DNA of 64,000 bases from Arcuatula senhousia. Lineage: Eukaryota > Mollusca > Bivalvia > Mytilida > Mytilidae. The notes under the pieces were generated by a model, which was not told the origin of the DNA, searched no databases, and worked only from the letters and a program-made list of their open reading frames with translations. How positions within the stretch are numbered: position 1 is the stretch's first letter; the number at the start of each line of letters is the position of its first letter. The DNA lies in contig OZ020305.1 of assembly GCA_963971305.1 (NCBI GenBank), positions 2,823,001 to 2,887,000 of the forward strand, in the 5' to 3' direction. Made by a program: the position numbers and the translations under genes. Below are positions 1-8,460 of the stretch, piece by piece.

Positions 1-222
1 ATGCTATAAACATTAGCAATATTTTAAATCGTAAGGAAGTTACATCTCAAATTCCTCAATATTTCAAAAATCAGTCAACACCAATTGTTTCCTACCGCTA
101 CACTAAAACCATAAGTAGTAAAATTTTCAACCACAAAAAGGCATTGCAGGACCTAAACATTGAAGAATATCTAAAGTCCCCTCTGACATGTGATTGCTAT
201 GCTTCTCCCTTTGTCTATGGTC
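1..222 (+). pseudogene. N-terminal part of a reverse transcriptase gene, split by the polymerase element
   Basis: An open frame starts before the window and runs to about 222. Its residues near the end read SPFVYG after a CDCYA cysteine pair. The same frame resumes at 13344 with GPSGHVITGYL on the far side of the 13.1-kb insertion, so both pieces belonged to one RT gene. No start codon is visible here. It belongs to the same element as the RT domain at 13350-15023, which is itself broken by a frameshift, so this is a dead copy that served as an insertion target. Confidence 0.8.
217..222. repeat. Left 6-bp target site duplication (ATGGTC)
   Basis: ATGGTC lies directly outside the left terminus AGTAGTATAGG. 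The same six bases follow the mirror-image right terminus at 13344-13349. Six-base duplications are characteristic of Polinton/Maverick integrase. The RT reading frame continues across the duplication, which confirms the empty-site structure. Confidence 0.93.
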
Positions 223-423
223 AGTAGTATAGGGCGTCTCTATAGGACACTTTGTACTTTTAATTTTTCATGGACAAAAGGTCAAACCACATGGCGACAA
301 CTGTCGCCTCAGATCTCTATCAGTAAAGTCGTGTGCAGGAAGTCATGCGGAACAGTGATTCGTCTTGTTCCTTAGCCCCACCTTTTTAATTCGTCCCTTT
401 CTTTCGCCCCTGATTTTTATTCG

Positions 424-560
424 TCCCCTAAATCTTACCCTAATCCTAACCCTAATCTCTAATCCCTTACCCTAACCTTTAACCCTTACCCTCATCTCTA
501 ACCCTAAACCTAATCTTTACCCTAACGCTAATCTCTAACCCTAACCCTAACCTTTTCTTC
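424..560. repeat. Degenerate telomere-like repeats, left subterminal
   Basis: The tract is variants of CCCTAA / CCCTAAT / CTCTAACCCTAA on the plus strand about 200 bp from the left tip. The orientation is that of a left chromosome end (C-rich strand reading 5' to 3' inward). The mirrored TTAGGG-type tract is at about 13010-13142. Confidence 0.85.
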
Positions 561-659
561 TCTCATCTTTAGTTAGTGTCGCCCCTTTTTGGGCTCCTGA
601 TTCCTTTTCTCTTTTGTCTTCTTTTTTTTAGACTCGCTCTTTGTATGCTCTTGTGTTGT

Positions 660-860
660 AGTTGTTTTGCTGTGTTGTTATAGGTTTTGCCCCTCCTCCT
701 CCTCGTCATTTCCTTCCTCCTCCTCCTCTTTCCCTCATTTTCCCTCCTCATTTTCCTCCTCATTGTCCCTCATTCTCCTCATTTCCCTCCTCATTTTTTC
801 CTCATTTTCCTCATTTCCCTCCTTATTTTCTCTTGTTTTTTCGTCTTTTGAGCTTGTTTT
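660..860. repeat. Pyrimidine-rich low-complexity tract (left arm)
   Basis: The tract is runs of TCC, CCT and TTT without sustained coding character, mirrored as purine-rich sequence at about 12700-12900. It lies beyond the 3' end of the polymerase gene. Open frames across it are compositional. Confidence 0.7.
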
Positions 861-1022
861 GTTCATGTATGGCTCAACTCTAATTGGTTCTTTTCGGGTT
901 TTTTTTGTTTGGTTCACCCTTAACGGCTCTTTTTTGTCTTTGTTATTGTATTGATAGCTGTTTCCTTTAAGTTTTCAATAAAAACTCAAAATCGGGAACA
1001 ACTTTTATTAACATTCTACGTT

Positions 1023-4000
1023 TTATTTACATTCTATTTTACAAATTAAATATCCATAGGGTCTGGTGGTTAAATCGTTCATGATCACTCTTTTGTCAAA
1101 TACAATTCGATAGTCTTTCTTTTGTGAAACAGTTAACAGTTTTTGATTGCTTCTTGATTGGATCTTAAATTCGTCTCTCACTGTCCTGATATCGCTTCTG
1201 TTGATGGTGACCATCTCCTTGATGGTGTCGTAGTTGATGTCTAATGCGTTCTTGAAGTTTAGTGTTATTCCACGAACTTTACACATAGTTCTGTTTCCTC
1301 CTTTCTCGGGAATGGCTAGTTTGTATGCATAGTTCTTTGGTCCTCCCGTAACAAACTCCGTAATAGTATTTCCGGGTACTTCATCTGTTAAATCCCCCAA
1401 GTAGTCTCCCAGCTTAGGCTTCCATTCTCCTGGTTTCGATGTAAATACGACGGAGTCCGTGTCGCAGTACAGTGTTCTTGGTCCCAAATTCTCCAGATAA
1501 GAATACAGCTTTAGTCTGGCCTGGGCGGTAGTATAGGCTGCTATGACGACGTTCGTTTTCTTGGAGGTTTCGATGAATTCTTCTTTAAATTTCCATCTTA
1601 GTTCTACCATTTCATCGTTAACAAACTGGATTCCGGTCACTTCTATTTGTTTGCTGGTTAACATGTCAAAGTATTTCTTTTGTTCTGTAATGTAGGTGGT
1701 CTGTTGCATGTTGTTTCTTTGTCCAAACTTGCCCCAAAAGCTGTTCAACATCAGTTTGGCTAAAGACCTGATGCCGGGGTTCTTTTCTATTTTGTTATAG
1801 TCTAACTGTATCCCTTCCTGTTCCTCGTAGTCCTTGATGTATTGCTGTTTATTCTCCTCTAATTGGCACCACTCTGGCCATCCACTAGCTTCTTGTTTCA
1901 TTTTCAAGAATGTATTGATGTAGTCAGTGAAGAGTCCTCCAGACTTCGTACCGGGATCGTACTGTTCTACCTCTTCGAAATGCCATACTTCGTAGATGGT
2001 TAAGATGGAATATCCCTTTTCCAAGGCCTTCTTCAACTCATCTGTTACCCAAGTTCCCGTTATAGCTCTATCTTTTTCGGTATGGTTACAAGCCTCCTGC
2101 TGGTAGGTTTCCGTACAGGTACGACAGAGTGGGAACATCAGTTTGCTGTTGATCTTGCTGGGTAAAACAGGAATGTATAGGTTTCTGGGTGGTAGTACTT
2201 TACATTTCACCAATCCTTCGTACTCGTGGATGTCCCCAAAGTTTTCTGTGATGATGACGGGATGTCCTTTAGGTACTTTTCCGGTCTTGTTGACAAATGG
2301 ATAGAGTGATGTCACGTCATAGTAGTTGATAGTATCTCTTTCTGTCTGTTTGTATAAGGTAAATGCCTCTGTCCTTCCACCATAAAAGGCTTCTCGTGGT
2401 TCTAAGGCTGGGATCATCTCTAAGGAGTTGACAAAGTCGCTCATGGTTGTATCAGTTTTCAACTCCCTCTCAAAGTCACATTCCCATTTCTCTACGTAGG
2501 TGTACCCTTCTTGTTGCAGATAGGTCTTCTTTTCTAGGGTCCGTTGATGTAGATCGTACATGGACATGTTATTGACCGTATTGATGGTCTCTTTTGAGTA
2601 ACATCTTGGGCATCCATGCCAGTAGCAGCCGTGAAATTCGTACACGGTTCCATCGTGGTATCCGTCTACTCTGTAGGGACCGATCTGTTTTTCTCCTTCG
2701 TTCTCTGCATGTTGAATCTGTATGTCTTTTATTGCGGATACATATTTTAACCATTTCATGGCTTTAATAGAGTGCTTGTGTTCTGGTCGATAGCCTTGCA
2801 CCGGGATGAGGCCAATAGTATTCCACCGTAGAAACTTGGATCGAAAGACTAGGTTGCAGGCAGAGGCAATGGTGATACTGTTTTGGAAGGGGTCGATTGG
2901 AGTACCCTCTAAAGTGTCCATGAACAGTTGTCTAAAGGTTAAACAGGCTTTTCTCAGTATGTCCACGTCAGTGATGCAGTACTTCAAGAGTTCTTCTTGG
3001 ACGTCAAATGGGTCGTTCCTGTGGTCTTCGTACCATTTCATGAATGTTTCGCGGTCTTCTGCTTTCATACCATTTGGATTGTAGTAATTGATGTCTGGAA
3101 GAGTTTCTAATCTAACGTTCTGGTTTTCCTTTGTGTTAAACAGATGTATGAAGTATCCTTTGTGGAGTTCTTCGAATCCAAACATTTTCGGGAGTTTGGC
3201 TAAGGCAGTGGGTAGAAAGTTAAGGGAATCTATCATCCGTATGCTGCAGTTTGAAATCGTTACTGCCATGTTCTTGGCACCGTTGGGGATTATCTTAGGC
3301 TGAATTCCATGACCAAACAGGTATTGTAGAACGGGGATAGAGTCGTAGCCTTTAAAGTTGTGGCAAATTACAGTGGAGTTCGTGTTGTCTCCGGAAAATA
3401 GCCAGTTGCAAAAGTCGTTGTTGGCATTGGGTCCTCTAAAGATCAGTTGGTTCTGTCCACAGTTCTTGCAGGTACTCTCTTCAGTTACTTCCTCTTCCAT
3501 GCACACGGTGCACACTTTATGAACAACACATAAGTTGGGTCGGTGTTCCATAGCTCCACAGGTACTGGCTTTACAGTGTGAACATCTTCCGTCGGTGTCA
3601 GGTTGGTATCCCATTTCGCATTCTATGAGGTCGTCTTGTGTACATTCAAAATCAAAGAAGATGTAAGTTTGCTCTTCAGGAGGTTCTTTGATTACTATAG
3701 GCATCATGTAACACTGGTGGTTTGGATCGCAGTACTGTTTACAGGTGGAACAGTACATCTCGCCACACTCATGGTCTGTTTTCCTCTTCTCCATGTTGAC
3801 AGTGTGGCCACAGTCTTTACACTTGTAGTACCATTTACATGTTGAGTTGCCCTTCTTTGTTTGCTCCAAATGGAGTTGGAAGCACTCCTCTCCTCTAAAA
3901 TTCCTGTTACATTGGTTACAATGGATCCAATCTTCTTCACAAGGTTCGTGTATCTTCTTACAAAGGATGCATGGGTTGTTACAAGCGTGTTTTTCTAAAT

Positions 4001-5105
4001 GGTCATATCCCTTTTTACACTTGTCGCAGTAATAGACTATGGTCTTGAAACCGGCTACGGTAGTGATGACATCATAATGGTCATCGTGGTGGTATAAGTA
4101 TATCTTCTTTTCGGTTTCCGGGCCTTCGTAGATGAGGCCGTTAAAGTAGTCTTTGGAGAAAACGATGATTTGGTATTCCGACAGTACAGCTTGGAATTGT
4201 TTAAGTTCTTCGATGCCGCACGGGCCTTTGGGTACATTGGCTTTCTCGTGCAGTTGTACGGCCAAGTATTCTTGAATGTAGCGTCCTTTGCGGATAGTGT
4301 CCCACTTTGAGTGTTTATCGATCCTGGCTCTCGCTGTAACGATGGCTCTAGCACAGCACAGCTCGTCTCGGTTCTGTATCCTGATGATGCTTCTCTTGTC
4401 CTCAAGGACTCTGTTTAAATTTACATAGTTGCATCTTTTGCGCCCGCTTCCTTCGGGAATGGATACGTGAAGAATATCTAATGCTAAACTTCCGTCCAAT
4501 ACAAACTCCTCATGAGATTGTAATACTCTCTCTATTTCCTTTAATAATAGTTCCGTAGTCAAGTCCTTGAGTTGTAAAATGGGAAGGGCAATCGGGAAGT
4601 CAAGAGAGTTGGTTTCAATTGTCAGTTTAACGAGGTCCTGTTCTTTAATGTCTTCGCCGATAGTTTGCAGGATGGAGTCGAATAATCGATGTAGTGTTCT
4701 TATGATCGAAGGCAGGTCCGTGACTTCAAATGCCTTAAAGGTGACGGTATAATGATTTCTCGAAGTTCCAAACTTGAGTATTCTTTTCTTCTCCTGCCGT
4801 TTGATGGTGTAATAGGATTTCGGATCATCCATGTGGAACGGTTGCCCTGCTCCTCTTTGTCCATGTCTTTGCTGATGTAACTCTAAATGGCGTTGGGTGG
4901 CAAAGGCCTGGTTGCATTGGGTACATTCGTAACCCATTTGGTGGCGGGTCATGTGAGCTTGTACATTCTCCCGCCTTGTAAAAGTCTTGGTGCATCTCGT
5001 ACACGAGTAAGTCTCTCGGTGGTTGGTCCATCGTCTATGACGATGTAGCTGACTCATCTTCTCAAAATTGGCTTCACATTGGTTGCAGGTAAATTGCTTA
5101 GCCAT
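1023..5105 (-). CDS. Zinc-finger / family B DNA polymerase, copy 1 (open)
   Basis: A 1360-codon frame starts at an ATG directly preceded by TTTATTTCAG, a good 3' splice site. An upstream in-frame GTG is less likely as the start. Three C2H2 fingers occupy about residues 7-85, and a cysteine-rich zinc-ribbon-like region lies at about 360-470. The 3'-5' exonuclease has Exo I FFDFE (D485), Exo II CHNFKGYDS (about 584-589) and Exo III YCITDVD (about 712). The polymerase motifs are A, DVTSLYP (D930); B, LMLNSFWGKFG (N1121); C, YCDTDS (D1215); and a GPKNYAYKL patch at about 1255. This is the DNA_pol_B_2, protein-primed type of Polintons, adenoviruses and bidnaviruses. It would copy a linear genome from a terminal protein. 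AATAAA follows the stop. Every motif needed for activity is visible, but expression is unknown. Confidence 0.93.
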   Translation of the reverse strand: MAKQFTCNQCEANFEKMSQLHRHRRWTNHRETYSCTRCTKTFTRRENVQAHMTRHQMGYECTQCNQAFATQRHLELHQQRHGQRGAGQPFHMDDPKSYYTIKRQEKKRILKFGTSRNHYTVTFKAFEVTDLPSIIRTLHRLFDSILQTIGEDIKEQDLVKLTIETNSLDFPIALPILQLKDLTTELLLKEIERVLQSHEEFVLDGSLALDILHVSIPEGSGRKRCNYVNLNRVLEDKRSIIRIQNRDELCCARAIVTARARIDKHSKWDTIRKGRYIQEYLAVQLHEKANVPKGPCGIEELKQFQAVLSEYQIIVFSKDYFNGLIYEGPETEKKIYLYHHDDHYDVITTVAGFKTIVYYCDKCKKGYDHLEKHACNNPCILCKKIHEPCEEDWIHCNQCNRNFRGEECFQLHLEQTKKGNSTCKWYYKCKDCGHTVNMEKRKTDHECGEMYCSTCKQYCDPNHQCYMMPIVIKEPPEEQTYIFFDFECTQDDLIECEMGYQPDTDGRCSHCKASTCGAMEHRPNLCVVHKVCTVCMEEEVTEESTCKNCGQNQLIFRGPNANNDFCNWLFSGDNTNSTVICHNFKGYDSIPVLQYLFGHGIQPKIIPNGAKNMAVTISNCSIRMIDSLNFLPTALAKLPKMFGFEELHKGYFIHLFNTKENQNVRLETLPDINYYNPNGMKAEDRETFMKWYEDHRNDPFDVQEELLKYCITDVDILRKACLTFRQLFMDTLEGTPIDPFQNSITIASACNLVFRSKFLRWNTIGLIPVQGYRPEHKHSIKAMKWLKYVSAIKDIQIQHAENEGEKQIGPYRVDGYHDGTVYEFHGCYWHGCPRCYSKETINTVNNMSMYDLHQRTLEKKTYLQQEGYTYVEKWECDFERELKTDTTMSDFVNSLEMIPALEPREAFYGGRTEAFTLYKQTERDTINYYDVTSLYPFVNKTGKVPKGHPVIITENFGDIHEYEGLVKCKVLPPRNLYIPVLPSKINSKLMFPLCRTCTETYQQEACNHTEKDRAITGTWVTDELKKALEKGYSILTIYEVWHFEEVEQYDPGTKSGGLFTDYINTFLKMKQEASGWPEWCQLEENKQQYIKDYEEQEGIQLDYNKIEKNPGIRSLAKLMLNSFWGKFGQRNNMQQTTYITEQKKYFDMLTSKQIEVTGIQFVNDEMVELRWKFKEEFIETSKKTNVVIAAYTTAQARLKLYSYLENLGPRTLYCDTDSVVFTSKPGEWKPKLGDYLGDLTDEVPGNTITEFVTGGPKNYAYKLAIPEKGGNRTMCKVRGITLNFKNALDINYDTIKEMVTINRSDIRTVRDEFKIQSRSNQKLLTVSQKKDYRIVFDKRVIMNDLTTRPYGYLICKIECK

Positions 5106-5519
5106 CTGAAATAAAAATAACACAGGTAAGTATGAAATTGTCTATTGTGTCCTCTTTTTTAATTGTATACGTTTAAAATTATATGTCGTCTATTGATTCC
5201 TTCTCTTTTACTTGTATGCCTTTCAAATTATATATTGTCTATTGTTTCCTCCTCTTTTCATTGTATGCCTTTCAAAACTAAGTTGGATATGTACGAGTCC
5301 TACCTTTTCTCTCGTCGTTAAAACACGTCTGAACTCTTTGGTGTCTAATCGTAAAATGATTTCATTTCAAATGGTTTACCTGTATAATGGATTGTACCAC
5401 GTGATCATGTCACGTGACTTCTTTAATAAACCGGTTAGAACTGGTTTGGACTTGATTTTACGTTTTGTAAGTTTTCATCGAATTGCTTTTTGTTGGAATC
5501 GGTTCTTTAAATTTTTATG

Positions 5520-5710
5520 TTTGTTGGTTTTTCATCAACAGATTTTCTTAACTGTAAGATTGTGTAAATTTGTTTTCGTAGTTTGATGTTTTTTTCTTCA
5601 ACAGATTTTTTTAACGGTAAGATTTTGTAAGTTTGTTTTCGTAGTTTGTTGTTTTTTCATCAACAGATTTTCTTTTGTGGTAAGATTTTGTGAGTTTCTT
5701 TTTAAAGTGG
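5520..5710 (+). repeat. Short tandem repeat upstream of polymerase copy 1
   Basis: About three units of roughly 62 bp carry TTCAACAGATTTT followed by GTAAGATT and a TTTTCGTAGTTTG spacer. Each unit looks like an acceptor, a 12-13-nt mini-exon and a donor, read on the plus strand, antisense to the neighbouring polymerase. The mirror copy is at about 7860-8050. An identical 124-codon open frame overlaps it in both arms (5212-5586 and 7980-8354). Identity there is expected from the palindrome and is not evidence of a gene. Confidence 0.6.
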
Positions 5711-5814
5711 AAGGTTTTTCGTCAATGCATTTTGATTTTGTTTGAATTTGATGTACCGATTTTCGTTTTTAAGTCAAATGTTTAGATCTCTGTCTTGTAT
5801 TTTTTTTTGTCGAA

Positions 5815-5965
5815 AACGCTTCAATAGGTATTTTTAAAGGGGGAAAATGGCTGAAAATGGGTATTTTGGGGTGAAAATGGGTAAAATGGGGCTAAAATGG
5901 GTGTTTTGGGGGTAAAATGAGTAAAATGGGGGGTAATGGGGGATATTGGGGCTGCTGCTGCTGCG
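5815..5965 (+). repeat. G-run-rich low-complexity block at inner edge of left arm
   Basis: The block is repeats of AAAATGGG and TTTTGGGG ending in a GCTGCTGCTGCTG tract. Closely spaced runs of three to six G could form quadruplex structures. It is mirrored as C-runs at about 7612-7730. Confidence 0.6.
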
Positions 5966-6101
5966 GAGGGTAAATGGCTGCTATTGCTGCTCCAGTAGAG
6001 GTAGTTTAGGGGAGGGAATTTGCTGTTCCATGGGAAGAATGAAAACGCGTATACTAGTTCGGATGGTTTATTGAGTTAAAACATTCTTCTTCAGGTAGTC
6101 C

Positions 6102-6650
6102 TTAAACGATCGCTTCTTCTTTAATTGGTTGGTTGGATTCTTTTGGATGTTCCTTGTTTGTCTTGGGCTTTCTTCCTCTTGAGGTCTTTGTAGGTTTGTG
6201 GTTCATGGGTTTCTTGGTCTTTACACCGTTAAGGTTCTTTACTTCCTTGGACTTTGCTAGTCTTCTTCTTGAGTTCTTTGTAGGCTTTACTGATTTTCCA
6301 TTATGGTTCATGGGCTTCTTGGCCTTTAAAACGTTAAGGTTCTTTACACCCTTGGTCTTCTCAGACTTAATCGATCGCCGTGTCTTCTTTAACTTTGCCA
6401 TCTGTTCTCTCTTTGAGTCTTGTAGCTTTGTCAAGTGTCTTATTTTCTTGTATATAGCTTTTCCCAAACATTCAAGTCTATGTTCCGCACTCTTTGGACG
6501 TTTGGATTGTTCCCCCGGTGGTACAACGTGTCGAGTCTTAGTTTGTGTTGCCATTTTCTCTTTCGAGTCTACATGCTTCACCTTCTCGTGTCGTGTAACA
6601 TCACTCGGCCATGAAAACCGTCTATTGCATTCGGAGCACTGATAAGCCAT
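6102..6650 (-). CDS. Single C2H2 finger, lysine-rich DNA-binding protein of the element
   Basis: A 182-codon frame starts at ATG 6650-6648. One C2H2 finger (CSECNRRF to HEKVKH) occupies about residues 5-26. The rest is extremely basic, with two near-copies of a block containing VKNLN, KKPMNH and KPTK (about residues 98-130 and 134-165). AATAAA follows on the sense strand at about 6066-6072. It is present once, only in the left half, upstream of polymerase copy 1 and on the same strand. The finger resembles those of the polymerase in style. Likely roles are genome condensation, transcription control or origin binding, by analogy with basic core proteins. No family was recognised. Confidence 0.75.
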   Translation of the reverse strand: MAYQCSECNRRFSWPSDVTRHEKVKHVDSKEKMATQTKTRHVVPPGEQSKRPKSAEHRLECLGKAIYKKIRHLTKLQDSKREQMAKLKKTRRSIKSEKTKGVKNLNVLKAKKPMNHNGKSVKPTKNSRRRLAKSKEVKNLNGVKTKKPMNHKPTKTSRGRKPKTNKEHPKESNQPIKEEAIV

Positions 6651-6714
6651 GTTCTCTTTTCGGTATCTAATGTAAAACTAACTCAAACTCTATCTGTTGC
6701 TCCTTATATCTCTC

Positions 6715-6770
6715 TTTCCCATATCCCTAACCCTAACCATAATCTCTAACCCTAACTCTATCCCTTTTTC
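6715..6770. repeat. Third telomere-like CCCTAA patch, upstream of the basic-protein gene
   Basis: A short degenerate CCCTAACC / TCTAACCCTAA tract lies just upstream of the zinc-finger basic-protein gene, resembling the subterminal tracts at 424-560. It lies in the one-sided 1.24-kb segment and has no partner in the right half. Confidence 0.65.
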
Positions 6771-6869
6771 CTTTCACTCACCTATTTCACTTTCTTAACC
6801 TTAGATTCGTTATGTAAAGGTCTTTAGCTCTTTAACGATATGTAACACATCTACCCTCCCTTAAAATGT

Positions 6870-7180
6870 GGAATTGGTCACTTTGGGGTCAAATCCTGAC
6901 TGACCACTGACCAAAACCATCCTAATAACCCCAGAATCTGCGTCTAGACTTCTTAGGTTATCTAACGATATACGACAACCCTATATAGGGTCTAATTTAA
7001 GTATTGGTCACTTTGTGGTCAAGCCGCGGATGACCACTTACCAAAACCATCCTAATAACCCCAGAATCTGCGTCTAGACTTCTTAGGCTATCTAACGATA
7101 TACAACAACTCTATATTAGACTTAATTTAAGGATTGGTCACTTTGTGGTCAAGCCCCTAATGACCACTGACCAACACACA
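6870..7180. repeat. 130-bp tandem repeat with internal GGTCA/TGACC dyads
   Basis: ATTGGTCACTTTG recurs at 6873, 7003 and 7133, a 130-bp period over about 2.4 copies. Each unit has GGTCACTTTGTGGTCA followed within 15 bp by TGACCACTGACC, so it can form a small cruciform. Position near the centre, between the basic-protein gene and the inner hairpin, would suit an iteron-like or promoter function. That role is inference. Confidence 0.8.
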
Positions 7181-7231
7181 GTAAATCATCGGAAAGCTAT
7201 TGTCCTATAAGGAAGACAATGCAACAAACCG

Positions 7232-7590
7232 GAAGGAAATCGGTCGAGGAATAACAAAGTTGTTGCCCGTTAAACACTAGTAGTATAGATGCACCGATAA
7301 ACTCGGATATCCCGAATTCGAATTTTCGCGGGAAAATGAGATTCAAAAAGGACCGGATGTGGCGTCACCGGAAGCAAGATGGCCAACGAGATCCAAGATG
7401 GCCGCCGAGATCCAAGATGGCGGACCGGAAGCAAGATGGCCACCGTGCTTCCGGTGACGCCACATCCGGTCCTTTTTGAATCTCATTTTCCCGCGAAAAT
7501 TCGAATTCGGGATATCCGAGTTTATCGGTGCATCTATACTACTAGTGTTTAACGGGCAACAACTTTGTTATTCCTCGACCGATTTCCTTC
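7232..7590. repeat. Inner palindrome at the centre of the element
   Basis: Arms 7232-7376 and 7446-7590 are 145 bp each and essentially perfect, with a 69-bp loop. Each arm contains AGTAGTATAG, the same ten bases as the outer tip of the element. The loop and its borders carry repeated AAGATGGC and CCGGAAG words, which match YY1-like and ETS-like core sites. The site lies between the outward-facing genes, so it may be a bidirectional promoter, a replication hairpin, or both. Confidence 0.9.
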
Positions 7591-8261
7591 AATAGCAGCC
7601 ATTTACCCTCCGCAGCAGCAGCAGCCCCAATATCCCCCATTACCCCCCATTTTACTCATTTTACCCCCAAAACACCCATTTTAGCCCCATTTTCACCCCA
7701 AAATACCCATTTTCAGCCATTTCCCCACTTTAAAAATACCTATTGAAGCGTTTTCGACAAAAAAAAATACAAGACAGAGATCTAAACATTTGACTTAAAA
7801 ACGAAAATCGGTACATCAAATTCAAACAAAATCAAAATGCATTGACGAAAAACCTTCCACTTTAAAAAGAAACTCACAAAATCTTACCACAAAAGAAAAT
7901 CTGTTGATGAAAAAACAACAAACTACGAAAACAAACTTACAAAATCTTACCGTTAAAAAAATCTGTTGAAGAAAAAACATCAAACTACGAAAACAAACTT
8001 ACACAATCTTACAGTTAAGAAAATCTGTTGATGAAAAACCAACAAACATAAAAATTTAAAGAACCGATTCCAACAAAAAGCAATTCGATGAAAACTTACA
8101 AAACGTAAAATCAAGTCCAAACCAGTTCTAACCGGTTTATTAAAGAAGTCACGTGACATGATCACGTGGTACAATCCATTATACAGGTAAACCATTTGAA
8201 ATGAAATCATTTTACGATTAGACACCAAAGAGTTCAGACGTGTTTTAACGACGAGAGAAAA

Positions 8262-8460
8262 GGTAGGACTCGTACATATCCAACTTAGTTTTGAAAGGCA
8301 TACAATGAAAAGAGGAGGAAACAATAGACAATATATAATTTGAAAGGCATACAAGTAAAAGAGAAGGAATCAATAGACGACATATAATTTTAAACGTATA
8401 CAATTAAAAAAGAGGACACAATAGACAATTTCATACTTACCTGTGTTATTTTTATTTCAG
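8262..8460 (+). promoter_or_regulatory. Possible 5' UTR intron before the polymerase start codon
   Basis: TTTTTATTTCAG lies immediately before ATGGCT at 8461, and AAAAGGTAGGA at about 8257-8267 offers a donor. The identical arrangement is mirrored in copy 1 (5106-5304). An intron abutting the initiation codon would explain why the frame is open only a few codons further upstream. This is predicted from motifs only. Confidence 0.35.

Larger units (their letters stand above)
223..5986. repeat. Left outer arm of the palindrome
   Basis: This is the inverted copy of 7590-13343. Position pairs sum to 13566 both at the tips and at the polymerase start codons (5105 and 8461), so net length is conserved across almost 5 kb. 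A net 10-bp difference accumulates between the start codon and the inner edge. The arm ends where ctattg is followed by unique sequence. Confidence 0.93.

Noticed and set aside
190..954. Open frames of 60-95 codons near the left tip and their mirrors at 12609-12997
   Set aside because: They follow pyrimidine or purine runs, overlap one another on both strands, and have repetitive composition.
2569..5031. Open frames overlapping the polymerase gene on both strands, and mirrors at 8535-10997
   Set aside because: They are shadows of the conserved polymerase frame.
5212..5586. 124-codon open frame identical in both arms (also 7980-8354)
   Set aside because: Identity follows from the palindrome. 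Overlap with splice-like repeats and low complexity gives no coding support.
6133..6642. 169-codon open frame opposite the zinc-finger basic-protein gene
   Set aside because: It is the antisense shadow of a lysine-rich gene, giving a phenylalanine/leucine-rich product, while the minus strand has a clear C2H2 finger.
8443..8460. Upstream GTG as polymerase start
   Set aside because: It falls in the pyrimidine tract of a likely 3' splice site. The ATG at 8461 (5105 in copy 1) is in better context and begins the finger region.
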